The notes under the pieces were generated by a model, which worked only from the letters and a program-made list of their open reading frames with translations, searched no databases and had not been told where the DNA came from. The position numbers and the translations under genes were made by a program. From Mycobacterium sp. (lineage in GTDB: Bacteria > Actinomycetota > Actinomycetes > Mycobacteriales > Mycobacteriaceae), in the NCBI GenBank assembly GCA_003987775.1, contig RXJD01000002.1, forward strand, positions 186,001-250,000: 64,000 nucleotides of DNA, read 5' to 3'. This document shows positions 28,787 to 39,211 of this stretch, piece by piece (position 1 is the stretch's first letter; each line of letters opens with the position of its first letter).

Positions 28787-31237
28787 TCAGCCGGGCGTCG
28801 GAACGGCCCCGGGGCCCGGAGTGCCGCCCGTGCCCCCGGTCCCTCCCGTCGTAGTCCTGCCCCCCGTGCCCAGTTCGCCGAGACCCCCGGTGCCGCCCGG
28901 CCCTGCCGGGCCCCTGCCGCCGTTACCGCCGTTGCCGCCCGTTCCTCCGGCCACGAAGGAATCTCGGGCAGTAGGTCCGCCGAGGCCGCCGGTCCCACCG
29001 TCGCCGCCAACGCCGCCGGGCCCGTTGGTGCCCACTCCGCCGTTGCCCCCGGTCCCGCCGTTGCCACCGCTGGCGCCGCTGCCGGAGTTGTAGCCGCCGT
29101 TGCCGCCATCGCCGCCGTCGCCGCCGGCTCCGCCGAGCACACCGGTACCTCCGACTCCACCGCCTCCGCCGGCTCCGCCGCTGCCGACGAAGTTGACGCC
29201 GCCGTGTCCGCCGTCCCCGCCCGCGCCGCCGCGAGCACCCCCGCTGCCGCCGTTGCCGCCGGTTCCGCCGGCTGCCCCGGGCCCGGCGGCACTGAGACCG
29301 CCGTCCCCGCCCTGCCCCCCGTCGCCGGCGGTGCCGCTGGCGATCCCCCGGACCAGGTCTCCGCCGACTCCGCCGTCGCCGCCGCGGCCGCCGCCGCTGC
29401 TGCCGTCGCCGCCCACGCCGCCGATCCCACCGGTTCCGCCGGCTCCGCCCTGCAGACCGCCGAAACCGCCGTTGCCTCCGGTTCCGCCGGCGCCACCGAA
29501 GCCACTGAGCCGTCCGTTGCCGTTCCCGGTGAGGATGCCGGCGCCACCTGATCCGCCGGCACCGCCGTCGCCGCCGTCACCGGACAACGAACCGGCGGTC
29601 CCGCCGGCACCGCCGTTGCCGCCGCGGGCTCCGTAGTAGCCGTCGGAGTTGCCACCTGCGCCACCGGCACCGCCGGCGCCGCCGTTGCCGGCGATTGTGC
29701 CCGCCGCGCCGCCGGCACCACCTTGTCCGCCCACGCCGCTGACGATGTCCTGCGGGAAGGTGCCACTGTTGATGCCGCTGTTGCCGCCGACGCCGCCGTT
29801 GCCGCCCGCGCCGCCATTGCCGACGGTGCCGCCCGCGGCTCCACCGTCACCGCCGGCTCCGCCCGCGCCTCCTGCTCGTACCGTGGCGCTGCCGGCCGCG
29901 CCGTTACCGCCGTTACCGCCGGCGCCGCCGTTTCCGACCGATCCGCCGTTGCCGCCGCGACCCCCGGCCGCGCCGGCCTGCCCGGCCACTGCGCCGTTGG
30001 CACCCGTCCCGCCGTGACCCCCGTCGCCGCCGCTGAGCGGGCTGTGTCCGGCCAGCCCGTCGCCGCCGGCCGTGGACCCCGCACCGCCGATACCGCCGGC
30101 GCCGCCGGCTCCCGGGTTTCCTCCGATGCCGCCGGCGCCGCCGACACCGTTGTTGATCGCCCAGTTGCCCGAGGCCCCCGCACCGCCGGCACCCGGGGCT
30201 CCGCCGTCCCCACCGGAACCCCCGGCGCCCCCGGCGCCCTGAGCGCCTGCCGATCCGAACAAGCCGCTGCTGCCGCCGGCGCCACCGGTACCACCGGCGC
30301 CGCCGACGCCGCCATTACCGCCGTTGCCGCCGGCCGCTCCTGAGTAGAGCGGGTTCGTCGAGGCCGCACCGTCTTGGCCTGCCCCGCCGGCACCGCCTGA
30401 CCCGCCGCTGCCGCCGGCACCTCCCACTCCGCCGTCGCCGCTCAGCAGACCACCCGCGCCACCGCTGCCACCGGCGCCACCGCCACCGCCGTTGAATCCG
30501 TTGCTGCCGGCGGTGCCGACCGAGCCGACCGCGCCGGCGCCGCCGGCACCACCCGCGCCGCCGGTGCCGATCAACCCGGCATGCCCGCCATTGCCGCCTA
30601 TCCCACCGGGCGTGCCCAGGCTGGATGCCACCCCGCCCGCACCACCCGCTCCGCCGGACCCGGACAACCACCCACCGGCACCGCCGGCGCCACCGGCCGC
30701 ACCCGATCCGCCGACGCCACCGGTGCCGCCGGCACCGAACAGGCCCGCGTCGCCGCCGCGGCCGCCGATCTGCCCGGCGCCACCGGAACCGCCGGCACCT
30801 CCGTTGCCCCAGAGGATTCCGCCGCCGCCGCCCGCCTGTCCGGTGCCGGCGGCACCGTCCGCGCCGTTGCCGATCAGCGGCCGTCCCAGCACCGCATTCG
30901 CAGGCGCGTTGATGACGCCCAGCACGTTCTGCTCAATTCCCTGCAAGAGATCGTTATTCGCCGCCTCGGCGAGCCCGTAATTGGCTCCGGAGGTCAGCAA
31001 AGACTGCACGAATTGCTCGTGAAACAGCGCCGCCTGCTTGCTCAGGGCCTGAAACGACTGGCCATGACCCGAAAAAAGCGCGGCGATCGCCGCCGAGACT
31101 TCGTCGCCGGCTGCGGCGGCTACCTGACCGGTGGTTGCCGCTGCGGTGCGGTTGGCCGATCCCAGCGCGGACCCGATGGCCGAGACCCGCTCCGCCGTAG
31201 CGGCCAACTCTTGCGGCGCGGCAATGAGAAATGACAC
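28787..31237 (-). CDS. PE_PGRS family protein
   Basis: 816 residues. Residues 1-95 are a PE domain ([20 protein letters not shown], with the [20 protein letters not shown] helix), followed by the linker motif [14 protein letters not shown] and then about 690 residues of GGAGG/GNGG repeats. PE domains direct export through ESX-5 to the mycobacterial surface; PGRS regions are calcium-binding or immune-modulating in some members. The GTG start has AAGGGA six bases upstream. No C-terminal catalytic domain follows the repeats. Proline-rich open frames on the other strand are by-products of the GGN repeats. PE_PGRS genes mark M. tuberculosis-like slow growers. Confidence 0.95.
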   Translation of the reverse strand: MSFLIAAPQELAATAERVSAIGSALGSANRTAAATTGQVAAAAGDEVSAAIAALFSGHGQSFQALSKQAALFHEQFVQSLLTSGANYGLAEAANNDLLQGIEQNVLGVINAPANAVLGRPLIGNGADGAAGTGQAGGGGGILWGNGGAGGSGGAGQIGGRGGDAGLFGAGGTGGVGGSGAAGGAGGAGGWLSGSGGAGGAGGVASSLGTPGGIGGNGGHAGLIGTGGAGGAGGAGAVGSVGTAGSNGFNGGGGGAGGSGGAGGLLSGDGGVGGAGGSGGSGGAGGAGQDGAASTNPLYSGAAGGNGGNGGVGGAGGTGGAGGSSGLFGSAGAQGAGGAGGSGGDGGAPGAGGAGASGNWAINNGVGGAGGIGGNPGAGGAGGIGGAGSTAGGDGLAGHSPLSGGDGGHGGTGANGAVAGQAGAAGGRGGNGGSVGNGGAGGNGGNGAAGSATVRAGGAGGAGGDGGAAGGTVGNGGAGGNGGVGGNSGINSGTFPQDIVSGVGGQGGAGGAAGTIAGNGGAGGAGGAGGNSDGYYGARGGNGGAGGTAGSLSGDGGDGGAGGSGGAGILTGNGNGRLSGFGGAGGTGGNGGFGGLQGGAGGTGGIGGVGGDGSSGGGRGGDGGVGGDLVRGIASGTAGDGGQGGDGGLSAAGPGAAGGTGGNGGSGGARGGAGGDGGHGGVNFVGSGGAGGGGGVGGTGVLGGAGGDGGDGGNGGYNSGSGASGGNGGTGGNGGVGTNGPGGVGGDGGTGGLGGPTARDSFVAGGTGGNGGNGGRGPAGPGGTGGLGELGTGGRTTTGGTGGTGGTPGPGAVPTPG

Positions 31238-31597
31238 AGAAGATCCCTTCGGTTCATCGAAACCGCTGGGCGGCAGGCTATCTCGGGCGCACGAAGGTAC
31301 CCGAAGAGAGCTGCGCTGCGCAGAATTTCGTCGTCGACTTGGTGGAGGATTGCCCTAGGCGAATGGCTCTTCACGCCTTGATAAGCGTGCTGGTGCCCGA
31401 CCCGCCCGCAGGGCTTCGACACGATGCGCTCGATGGTGAGATTAGCAGCGGCGCGCTGCGGCATGCGGACGAATTGGAATACCGAGGGCAGATTTCTGCC
31501 CGATCGATCACGAATGTCCGTTGTCCGCAGGACGAACGCGCAATTTAGAATGCAATTCGGGAAATAATCGCCGCCCGGACCCCGGAGCAGCTGGCGC
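31238..31597 (-). other. Intergenic region upstream of PE_PGRS
   Basis: A 360-base stretch with lower GC than its neighbours and no supported gene. It must contain the PE_PGRS promoter and leader. A small GGGCAG-ATTT-CTGCCC hairpin (31486-31501) lies about 100 bases after the stop of the SGNH gene and could end that transcript. No other structure was seen. Confidence 0.45.
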
Positions 31598-32470
31598 TCA
31601 ACGGTTTTCCGAGAGCACCAGATAGTCGGTCAACGCATTTCCCAGTGCCACTGCGCCCAGCGCGGTGGGATGCAGCGGAACGCCACCGTCCTTGGCGACG
31701 TAGCCCTCCACGTAGCGTTCGCCGGCCGGCGCGCACATGTCGTGTCCCTCGGACAGCGACCGCACATCGAAGAACTCCACGCCCTTGTCCGCGGCGAGTT
31801 GTCGCTGCCGGTCGTCGAGCTCGTCGACTTTGGCCTGCAGGTAGTTGGCGTCGTTCGGCAGCAGGGGTTGCGTGGGGAAGCAACCGCCGGGCCGGACGAA
31901 GGTTCCGTAGCCCACCAGGATGATCCGCGCCCGGGGCGCGTCGGCACGCAGCTGGTCGATCATGCTGGCCCATACCGGGACCTGCTCGTTGATCATGCGG
32001 GAAACCCTGTCGACGTTGTCGACGACGAAGCCCGCAGCGCACGGCTTGGGGTCGGTGGCTTTCACCTCGCAGGACTCTGCGTCCCCCGCCAGCCCGACGT
32101 CGTTGGCGCCGATGGTGATCGTGATCAGATCCGTAGGTGGCCCGACCATGTCGATTTGGCGCGGAATCAACCCGTGATCGGTCCGCTGTTCCCGGTTCAC
32201 GACGTCGTCGGTGGTCGCTCCACTGCAGGTGACGTCGTGGAAGGCAATGGCAGCGAGGCGGCGCGCCAGCACGGCCGGGTAGTTGTTGGTCGACTTGTGG
32301 CAGCCGCGCGGCGCCGCCGGCTCGGGCACACCGGGAGCGGCGGCGAAGGAATCACCCATCGCGACGTAGTTGGACCGGGCGGCCGAGCCCGGGCCGGCCG
32401 TCGGTGCGGCGGCGCAACCGGCGGACGCAAGGCTCACCACCACGGTGATGCCAAAGCCCCTCGCCCACAT
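31598..32470 (-). CDS. SGNH/GDSL esterase, putative lipoprotein
   Basis: A 290-residue exported hydrolase of the SGNH family, similar in layout to secreted actinobacterial lipases. ATG 32470 has GGAAGG immediately upstream; the open frame beyond it is not used. The signal segment ends SLASAGC (C19), an imperfect lipobox. Block I is YVAMGDSFAA with nucleophile S41; block III is TIGANDVG; the C-terminal HPTALGAVALG carries the histidine. Cysteines in CHKSTNN, DVTCSGATT, ESCEVKAT, KPCAAG and GGCFP suggest disulfides. It probably cuts lipid or glycan esters at the cell surface; substrate unknown. Divergent from the sulfotransferase-like gene, 90 bases apart. Confidence 0.83.
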   Translation of the reverse strand: MWARGFGITVVVSLASAGCAAAPTAGPGSAARSNYVAMGDSFAAAPGVPEPAAPRGCHKSTNNYPAVLARRLAAIAFHDVTCSGATTDDVVNREQRTDHGLIPRQIDMVGPPTDLITITIGANDVGLAGDAESCEVKATDPKPCAAGFVVDNVDRVSRMINEQVPVWASMIDQLRADAPRARIILVGYGTFVRPGGCFPTQPLLPNDANYLQAKVDELDDRQRQLAADKGVEFFDVRSLSEGHDMCAPAGERYVEGYVAKDGGVPLHPTALGAVALGNALTDYLVLSENR

Positions 32471-32560
32471 GCCTTCCAGTGTTTCATCCCGCGTCACGGC
32501 CGGCCCTGGTGTAATAGCCGCAGCAGCAGGCCGCAGCAGTGAAATCCTCGAGGGAGGCCA

Positions 32561-34036
32561 ATGGCCGGCGGGATATCGCGGCGTCAGTTCGGTGCCGCCG
32601 CGGGAGCCGCGCTGACCGCCGCGGTAGCGGCGTGCGGTTCGCACGACAGTCGTGGCAGCCGGGACAGCAAACCCGCCACGCCCCCGATTCCGGCGGCCTC
32701 ATCGCTGGGCTACACCGTCAACGTCGACGCCCCCGGCGGGGGGCGCGGATACGTCTTCTACGTCTCCGGTACCACGGCGGCCAATCCGGGTGGCACCGGC
32801 TCGAAGGCCGCGGTGCTGGTGATCGCCGACAAATCCGGACGGGTGGTGTGGCAGCGCGAGCTACCGGCCGGGCAGACCGCGGGCAACCTGCGCGTCCAGA
32901 CCTATCAGGGCAGGCCGGTTCTCACCTGGTGGCAGGGGCTCAAGCAGGGCGGCCACGGGCTCGGTCAGAGCTACATCGCCGACGAGCGGTACAACGTCAT
33001 CGACACCGTCACCCCGGGCGGGGAACTGTCGTCGGACATCCACGAGTTCCGGCTCACGCCCGACGGGCACGCGCTGATCACCTCGTACCAGGAAGTCGTC
33101 ACCGACCTCAGCGCCGTCGGCGGCCCGAAGGACGGCAGGATCTACAACTGCATCGCCTCGGTGGTCGACGTCGCGCGGCACCAGACGCTGTTCCAGTGGG
33201 ATGCGCTGGCCCACGTGCCGGTCAGCGAGTCACCGGCAAAGTACACCGCCGGACAGGTTTTCGACCCGTACCACATGAATTCGATCGCGCTCGATCCCGC
33301 CGGCAACCTGCTGATCAGCATGCGCGCGCTGTCCACGGTGTTCAATGTGGACCCGCGCAGCGGCGCGATCAACTGGCGCCTGGGCGGTAAGCAGTCGACA
33401 TTCGCCTTGGGCGAGGGGGTCGAGTTCGCCTACCAGCATGACGTCGAGATGCCCGACGAGAACACGATCACGTTGTTCGACAACCATTTCGAGGGCAATG
33501 CCGGCCAGACCAGTGGCGGGTCGGTGCCGAGCAGCCTCAAGTGGATCCGCCTGGATCGCGCCGCGCGCACGACCTCGCTGCTGCGCGCGCAGCCCCATCC
33601 CGACAAACTCAGCAGCGGTGCCATGGGCAACCTGCAGCAACTCCCCGGCGGCGGCACCTTCTCCGGCTGGGGAACGGCCGGTCGGATCGCCGAATTCGCG
33701 GCCGACGGCACGATGCTCTACGACGTCGCCCTCGTCGGCGGCACCTACCGCGCATACCTCAACGAGTGGACCGGCAACCCCGTCGAGCCCCCCAGGATGA
33801 TCTTCGCCGGCGACACCGTGCACGCAGTGTGGAACGGCGCCACGGCGGTGCGCAGCTGGCGGCTGCGGCACGGTCCGCAAAGCACCGCGATGACGGCGTT
33901 GGCCGGCGCCGACTGGGCCGGATACGACACCGCTTTACCGCTGAACGGCAGCACTGACGGCTACTACCAACTGCAGGCCCTGGACGCCGCCGGCAAAGTC
34001 ATAGGCGAGACGCCGCCACTACCCCACACAGGCTGA
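32561..34036 (+). CDS. Arylsulfotransferase-like Tat lipoprotein
   Basis: A 491-residue secreted protein beginning MAGGISRRQFGAAAGAALTA with a twin-arginine signal and a lipid-type cysteine C25 (AVAACGSH). The body matches the ASST/arylsulfotransferase_2 beta-propeller pattern: DIHEFRLTPDGHALITSY, DPYHMNSIALDPAGNLLISM, NWRLGG, AYQHDVEMPDENTITLFDNH and GWGTAGRIAEF. In this family a conserved histidine takes the sulfuryl group, moving sulfate between phenols; HDVEM and HMNS are the histidine candidates. In the H37Rv map the gene next to embB (Rv3796) is also annotated as sulfatase-related, so it may be the equivalent. AGGGAGG lies three bases before the ATG. Confidence 0.78.
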   Translation: MAGGISRRQFGAAAGAALTAAVAACGSHDSRGSRDSKPATPPIPAASSLGYTVNVDAPGGGRGYVFYVSGTTAANPGGTGSKAAVLVIADKSGRVVWQRELPAGQTAGNLRVQTYQGRPVLTWWQGLKQGGHGLGQSYIADERYNVIDTVTPGGELSSDIHEFRLTPDGHALITSYQEVVTDLSAVGGPKDGRIYNCIASVVDVARHQTLFQWDALAHVPVSESPAKYTAGQVFDPYHMNSIALDPAGNLLISMRALSTVFNVDPRSGAINWRLGGKQSTFALGEGVEFAYQHDVEMPDENTITLFDNHFEGNAGQTSGGSVPSSLKWIRLDRAARTTSLLRAQPHPDKLSSGAMGNLQQLPGGGTFSGWGTAGRIAEFAADGTMLYDVALVGGTYRAYLNEWTGNPVEPPRMIFAGDTVHAVWNGATAVRSWRLRHGPQSTAMTALAGADWAGYDTALPLNGSTDGYYQLQALDAAGKVIGETPPLPHTG

Positions 34037-34045
34037 ATCTGGGCT

Positions 34046-34051
34046 TATGGT
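34046..34051 (+). promoter_or_regulatory. -10 hexamer TATGGT of a probable leaderless promoter
   Basis: TATGGT is followed by six bases and the GTG of the kinase gene. It lies only ten bases after the stop of the upstream gene, so the kinase can be transcribed separately. No ribosome site precedes the GTG. Confidence 0.5.
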
Positions 34052-34057
34052 GATCCG

Positions 34058-35878
34058 GTGCAGGGGACCCCCTTCGGGCGCTACCGGTTGCAGAACATGA
34101 TGGGCCAGGGCGGCATGGGCGAGGTCTGGCGTGCCTACGACACGGCCACCAACCGGACGGTGGCCATCAAACTCCTGCCGCCGCAGCTGGCCACCGACCA
34201 GACATTCGTGCAGCGGTTCCGCCGCGAAGCCGAGGCGGCCGCCCAGCTCAACAATCCGCACATCATTCCGATTCACAACTACGGCGAGATCGATGGCCGG
34301 CTCTATGTGGACATGCGGCTGGTCGAGGGCCGCGACCTGGAAGAGAAACTGGCCGGCGGGCCGCTGCCCCCGCAGCGCGCGGTGCACATCATCGAGCAGG
34401 TGGCCCAGGCACTGCGAGCCGCGCACAAGGTGGGTCTGGTGCACCGCGACGTCAAGCCGTCCAACATTCTGTTGGACGAGGACGACTTCGCCTACCTGAT
34501 CGACTTCGGCATCGCCCGCGGCGCCGACGACGCCGGTCTGACCGGTTCCCGCGAGATGATCGGCAGCTGGCACTACATGGCTCCGGAGCGGCTGATGGCC
34601 CAGGACGCCGACGCGCGCGCCGACGTTTACGCACTGACGTGTGTGCTGTACGAATGCCTGACCGGCAACCGGCCCTATCCCGGCGACTCGCTGGAAAGCC
34701 AGGTGACCGCGCACCTGACGTTGCCGCCGCCCCGGCCGTCGAGCACCCGGCCCGACCTGCCGGCGGATTTCGATGCGGTGATCGCCAAGGGCATGGCCAA
34801 AGAACCCGCCGAGCGGTACCAGACCGTCACCGAATTGGCTGCTGCCCTGGGGTCGCCTGCTGACGCCGACGCCGTTGCCGGCAGCGCCGAAACGATGGCG
34901 GCGGACGCCGCCGCTGTCACCGTGCTCAGCGAGGGGGCGGGCAAACCGCCGCTTCTCGCGAGGATGAGCCCCCGGGCCCGGGTCGCGCTCGGCGCCGTCC
35001 TGGTCACCCTGGTCGCGGCCGTCGTCGTCACCACCACCGTCTTCGTGCACCGCGCCGGGACCATGTCCGGTCAGTCGTCCGGTCAGTCGTCCGTGGTGAA
35101 GCCATCCCCGCCGCCGTCGCCGGCGCCGACCGAGATCGTGCTGCCGTTCGCCGGTCTCAACGGCCCGCTCGGGATTGCGGTGGATGGCGGCGGCAACGTG
35201 TACGTCGTCGACAACGGCAATAACCGGGTGGTGAAGCTGGACGCGGCGACGCTGGAGCAGAGTGTGCTGCCGTTCACCGACCTTCGGTACGCCGTCGGGG
35301 TCGCGGTCGACAGCCGCGGCACCGTGTACGTCAGCGACTCCTACAACGAGCGGGTGACGAAGCTGGCCGCCGGCGCCGCAAGCCAGACCGTGCTGAAACT
35401 CGAGCGCAACGGCCCGCACGGGATTGCCGTCGACGGCGCCGACAATCTGTACCTGGCTGACTGGATCAAAGACCGGGTGCTCAAGGTGGTGCCGGGGACC
35501 GGCGCTCAGACCGCGTTGCCGATGACCGGCCTGGACGGTCCCGAAGGGGTGACGGTGGACGGGGCCGGCAACGTCTACGTCGCCGACCTCGGCGACGGCC
35601 AGGTGACGAAGCTGACCGTCGAGACCGGTGCGCAGACCACGGTGCCGTTCTTCGGGCTGGTCAAGCCGTGGGGCGTGGCGGTGGACGGCGCCGGCAACGT
35701 CTACGTCAGCGATGCCGGCACCGGCCGGGTGGTGCGTCTCGCCGCGACGACCGGTTCGCAGGCCGTGCTGCCGTTTCCCGGGCTCGACGGCCCGCACGGG
35801 GTGGCAGTCGACGGTGCGGGGAATCTGTACGTGGCCGAGAGCGGTAAGAACCGGGTGCTGAAGCTGCCGAAAGCGTGA
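34058..35878 (+). CDS. Transmembrane serine/threonine kinase with NHL-repeat sensor, PknD-like
   Basis: 606 residues in PknD architecture. The cytoplasmic kinase (about 8-275) has the glycine loop GQGGMGEVW, ATP lysine K38 in VAIKLL, HRDVKPSNILLD, DFGIARGADD and MAPERL. The activation segment reads LTGSREMIGSWHYMAPE; the threonine usual before YMAPE is serine. One membrane helix (about 308-330) leads to an extracellular part of about six NHL repeats (GIAVDGGGNVYVVDNGNNRV and similar), a beta-propeller that in PknD binds a ligand. It is shorter than H37Rv PknD (664). Convergent with embB, 39 bases between stops. A link to arabinan regulation is plausible because EmbR is a known kinase substrate, but nothing in the sequence proves it. 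Confidence 0.9.
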   Translation: MQGTPFGRYRLQNMMGQGGMGEVWRAYDTATNRTVAIKLLPPQLATDQTFVQRFRREAEAAAQLNNPHIIPIHNYGEIDGRLYVDMRLVEGRDLEEKLAGGPLPPQRAVHIIEQVAQALRAAHKVGLVHRDVKPSNILLDEDDFAYLIDFGIARGADDAGLTGSREMIGSWHYMAPERLMAQDADARADVYALTCVLYECLTGNRPYPGDSLESQVTAHLTLPPPRPSSTRPDLPADFDAVIAKGMAKEPAERYQTVTELAAALGSPADADAVAGSAETMAADAAAVTVLSEGAGKPPLLARMSPRARVALGAVLVTLVAAVVVTTTVFVHRAGTMSGQSSGQSSVVKPSPPPSPAPTEIVLPFAGLNGPLGIAVDGGGNVYVVDNGNNRVVKLDAATLEQSVLPFTDLRYAVGVAVDSRGTVYVSDSYNERVTKLAAGAASQTVLKLERNGPHGIAVDGADNLYLADWIKDRVLKVVPGTGAQTALPMTGLDGPEGVTVDGAGNVYVADLGDGQVTKLTVETGAQTTVPFFGLVKPWGVAVDGAGNVYVSDAGTGRVVRLAATTGSQAVLPFPGLDGPHGVAVDGAGNLYVAESGKNRVLKLPKA

Positions 35879-35917
35879 CTCGGCGACGGCACTACGCGGA
35901 CCGCATTCGTCGCCGCG

Positions 35918-38900
35918 TTAGGGCTTGATCCGGATCTGCCCCGGCGACCACAACCCACTGCGCGTCGCCTCACCCAGGTCCAGCCGGGCCGGCGGCGCGT
36001 CGACGAGCGTGTCGAACTTGCGTAGCGAACCCCAGTCGCGGGCCCAGTCGCGCGACAGGTAGGTCGCCATGACGTGCGCGCGCAGCAGCAGGTCGGTGAT
36101 GCCGAGCAGGCCGCCGTTGACCCCGTCCTCCCAGGTGTCGGTGTCCAGCTTCTTCGCGTTGTAGTCCGGGGTGATGCGGAACCGCGGGATCTCGGTGACG
36201 CCGTTGGTGTGCAGCATCGGTTGCTGGCACGGGAACGCCAGGCCCACCGCCCAGTCCAGCAGCACCGGCTGCGTCGAGCCGACATATTCCTGCAGCGACC
36301 GCAGCTCGGGCACCCGCGGCGGGGTCACCGCGATCCAATCCTCCGGCGTCAGCGACAGGTCCTCGGCCACCACCCGCACCGCGACGGCGTCGGCGGGCAT
36401 CTTGTCCCGGGCGAAGCGCAGGTTGCGCCAGGCCTTGGGCTGCTCGCCATACAGGTCGTCGGGCACCATCCGCCCGGCCGGTACCAGGGCCCCCGGCCCG
36501 GGCCGGGCGTATTCCAGCACCACCGTCTGGCCGGACGTGTAGTGGTGCAGCACGCTGTTGCCGGCGATCTTGCCGGCCGCGGTGATGACGACCAGCGGGT
36601 GCCCGTCGTCGGGCTTGGGCAGCTGATACCAGGCCGACGCGAGCCGGCTCTGCTGCTGCGCGCCGGTCGTGTAGGTGCCGGCCAGCGGCACGCGCGCCGG
36701 GTCGAGCTGGTAGGGCAGCGGCACCGTCGAGCCGTTGATGCCGGGTGTCTTGAGCTTGGTCGGGGCGTCCCAGTCGTAGTCGGTACCGGGCTGGTTCGGC
36801 TTCATCACCACGGCCTCGGCCACGGTGTGCTCGGGCACGCCGTTGGGTGAGAAGCCGACGGGGTCGCTGCCGCCCAGCGGACCGAGCGGTCCGTAGTTGC
36901 CGGGCAGCGGCGTCATGAAGCCGGAATTGGTGTCCGGTTCGACGAGCACGTCGTCGGCCAGTCCGCAGCCGCCGGCGAACGCCCGCAGGTTCGACCAGCC
37001 GTTGGAGTAGGTGGGGTACTGCCGCACGATGCCGATCCCCATCGACGCGACGAACACCAGCACCATGAAGCCGGCCGCCAGCGCAACCGGCGCAGTCGTC
37101 AAAAAGCGCGCCACCCGCCCCTCGCCGCTGCCGCGCGGCGCGAAGTGCAGCCACGCCGCATACACCGCGGCGATCACGAAGAGCGCGAAAAAGACTGTGC
37201 TGACCGTGATTCCGCCGAGTTTGGGCATGGTGGAGTTGAACGGGACGCCGTAGCTGGACACGTACCACCACCCGTTGGTGGTGGCGAAACACAGCGCCAC
37301 CACGAAGAACACCGCCGCCAGGAACGCCATCCGGTTGCGCGACCAGCGCAACACCGCTGGCGACACCAGCACCGTCGTCAACGCCGCCATCGCCGCACCC
37401 ACCGCGGCGAACAACCCGAAGTGGTGCACCCATTTGGTGGGGGCGAACATCAGGAAGAACATGGTGCCGAAGATGACGCCCATCAGCCGCCACGCAGGAC
37501 CGCGCGCCACACCGGGCACCCGCTTGCGCCGCAGCATGATGAACACCGCGGTGAACAGGCACAGCGCGGCGATCAGGAAGCCGAACCGGCGCGACAGCGA
37601 ACCGTCGACGGTCGGCAGGAACAGGTAGTAGTAGCGCAGGTTCTCGGTGTACCAGGCCTGGCTGGGCCCGATCTTGCTGCGCACACGGGTGGCTTCCAGC
37701 ACCGTCGACAAGGTCTGGTCGGCGAACACGACGGTCAGGATCACGGTGCCGGCGGCCAGCATCGGCGACAACAGCGGCAACGTGCCGACCATGCGGCGGC
37801 GCTTCACCAGGATCCGCAGGATCGGGCGGCCACCGGCCACCAGTGCGGCAACCGCGATCAGGCCGGTGGGCTGCACGCCGAGGGTAAATGCCGCAGTGAT
37901 GATGGCCAGCGCGGCCGGCGTCAGGCGGCTGTAGCGCATCGAGCGCTCGATCAGCACGTAGGTCACCAGCGATCCGAGGGCGATGATGCCTTCGGGGCGC
38001 AGGCCGTTATTGAACGGCATCCACGCGGTGAGCAGCACCATGGCCGCCGCCCAGTTGGCGGGTTTGCTGGCCGCGACCGCTGGGCCGAGTCGGGGCAGCA
38101 CTTCGCGCGACAGCAGCAGCCAGCAGATCAGCCCGGCGACCAGGTCCGGCAGCCGCATCCAGATGCTGGCGTCGCTGACATGGGTCATCAGGGCCAGCAG
38201 GTTGTAGTACCAGCCGAACGGGTCTTCGGGGCTGCCGAACCAGCGGAAGTAGTTGGACATGTAGCCCGCGCGGTCGGCGACGCGCGCCATGCCCAGGATG
38301 TAGCCGTCGTCGGAGGAGTTGGCGCCCATCACGTGCCAGAGCAGGAACGCGACGATCACTACACCGTCGAGCAGGGTGAAGGTGCGCCAGTTTGCCGGGA
38401 TCCACCGCCGCATCCGGTGGCCGTCCAGCTGGTCGAGTCGCCACAGCGCGAGCAACGCGACGATGGTGGCGACGATCGCGCCGACCATGGCGAGCAGCTT
38501 CAGCGTGGTCGGCGTGCTGGAGAACCGGGTGTCGATGGTCGCCGACAGGCTCAGCTGGGGTGGTGCGGGGCCGGTCAGGTCGGTGAACACCCCGACGATC
38601 TGTGGGCGCAGGTTCGGGTCGGGGAAGCCGCTGCGCAGCGGGGCTCCGCGCGGATCCTTCAATCCGATGAACTCGGCGAACGTCCCGGCGTGGGTCGAGC
38701 TGATGTCGATGCGCTCGCACTGCGGGGACCGCATCAGATCGCGCGGCACCGACAGGATCACCACGTTGCGGTCGGTGACGTCGACGCGCTGTGCACTCAC
38801 CACAACGAACAGGGCGTTGAGGTTGGCGTCCTTACCCTGCTTGGGAGCGGTGCCCAGGATGACGCCGCCGGTGGGCGGCATGTCGCGCTCGATGCTGCAC

Positions 38901-39211
38901 GGCACCGACGCCTTGAAGTCGACCGGCGTCAGCGAGATCAGCGGCGATGTCACGCTGTTGAGCTCGCCGTTCTGCGGCCAGTTGAGCATCGCGGTGGTCT
39001 GCACGACCGGCAGCAGCGGTGTGGCGACCGACAGCACGAACCCGATCAGCCCGGCGATCGTTGCCACCCACCGGGTCACCTTCGTCTCGCGAGCTGGGGG
39101 TACCTCCCGCTTGCGGGGGAACGCCAAATCGCCCGAATCCGCCCGATTTTGTGCGATTTCGCGTCTGCTCGGGGGGAGGGGGCTCGCGGAAGGGCTGGCG
39201 GGACTGGTCAT
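35918..39211 (-). CDS. embB: Arabinosyltransferase EmbB
   Basis: GT-C enzyme that builds the alpha-1,3 branched hexa-arabinofuranoside of arabinogalactan with EmbA, from decaprenyl-phospho-arabinose; target of ethambutol. 1097 residues, about fifteen membrane helices and a C-terminal carbohydrate-binding part. [20 protein letters not shown] carries the catalytic aspartate; [20 protein letters not shown] includes M318, equivalent to M306 whose change gives ethambutol resistance in M. tuberculosis, here unmutated. The N-terminal 45 residues before [10 protein letters not shown] are unlike other Emb proteins; residues about 11-42 are encoded by a copy of the dispersed palindromic element. The ATG overlaps the embA stop by four bases. 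Confidence 0.97.
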   Translation of the reverse strand: MTSPASPSASPLPPSRREIAQNRADSGDLAFPRKREVPPARETKVTRWVATIAGLIGFVLSVATPLLPVVQTTAMLNWPQNGELNSVTSPLISLTPVDFKASVPCSIERDMPPTGGVILGTAPKQGKDANLNALFVVVSAQRVDVTDRNVVILSVPRDLMRSPQCERIDISSTHAGTFAEFIGLKDPRGAPLRSGFPDPNLRPQIVGVFTDLTGPAPPQLSLSATIDTRFSSTPTTLKLLAMVGAIVATIVALLALWRLDQLDGHRMRRWIPANWRTFTLLDGVVIVAFLLWHVMGANSSDDGYILGMARVADRAGYMSNYFRWFGSPEDPFGWYYNLLALMTHVSDASIWMRLPDLVAGLICWLLLSREVLPRLGPAVAASKPANWAAAMVLLTAWMPFNNGLRPEGIIALGSLVTYVLIERSMRYSRLTPAALAIITAAFTLGVQPTGLIAVAALVAGGRPILRILVKRRRMVGTLPLLSPMLAAGTVILTVVFADQTLSTVLEATRVRSKIGPSQAWYTENLRYYYLFLPTVDGSLSRRFGFLIAALCLFTAVFIMLRRKRVPGVARGPAWRLMGVIFGTMFFLMFAPTKWVHHFGLFAAVGAAMAALTTVLVSPAVLRWSRNRMAFLAAVFFVVALCFATTNGWWYVSSYGVPFNSTMPKLGGITVSTVFFALFVIAAVYAAWLHFAPRGSGEGRVARFLTTAPVALAAGFMVLVFVASMGIGIVRQYPTYSNGWSNLRAFAGGCGLADDVLVEPDTNSGFMTPLPGNYGPLGPLGGSDPVGFSPNGVPEHTVAEAVVMKPNQPGTDYDWDAPTKLKTPGINGSTVPLPYQLDPARVPLAGTYTTGAQQQSRLASAWYQLPKPDDGHPLVVITAAGKIAGNSVLHHYTSGQTVVLEYARPGPGALVPAGRMVPDDLYGEQPKAWRNLRFARDKMPADAVAVRVVAEDLSLTPEDWIAVTPPRVPELRSLQEYVGSTQPVLLDWAVGLAFPCQQPMLHTNGVTEIPRFRITPDYNAKKLDTDTWEDGVNGGLLGITDLLLRAHVMATYLSRDWARDWGSLRKFDTLVDAPPARLDLGEATRSGLWSPGQIRIKP
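39086..39180. repeat. Dispersed palindromic element, copy 3, inside the embB N-terminus
   Basis: GCGATTTCGCGTCTGCTCG (39153-39171) matches the arm of the elements at 4477-4542 and 25387-25446. The other side has CTCGCGAG (39086-39093), and AAATCG / CGATTT form inner arms. A GGGGGTACCTCCCGCTTGCGGGGGA-type stretch, similar to the tandem units at 4549-4644, lies at 39096-39120. It is read in frame as residues about 11-42 of EmbB (SRREIAQ begins the arm). Confidence 0.75.

Noticed and set aside
28821-30980. Long proline-rich open frames on the plus strand opposite PE_PGRS
   Set aside because: They are the complement of GGN glycine repeats (PPL, PPV units), lack ribosome sites and any domain, and mirror the PE_PGRS gene on the other strand.
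28787-31160. PGRS repeats as a CRISPR or satellite array
   Set aside because: Repeats are short, irregular, in frame and encode glycine-rich protein after a PE domain.
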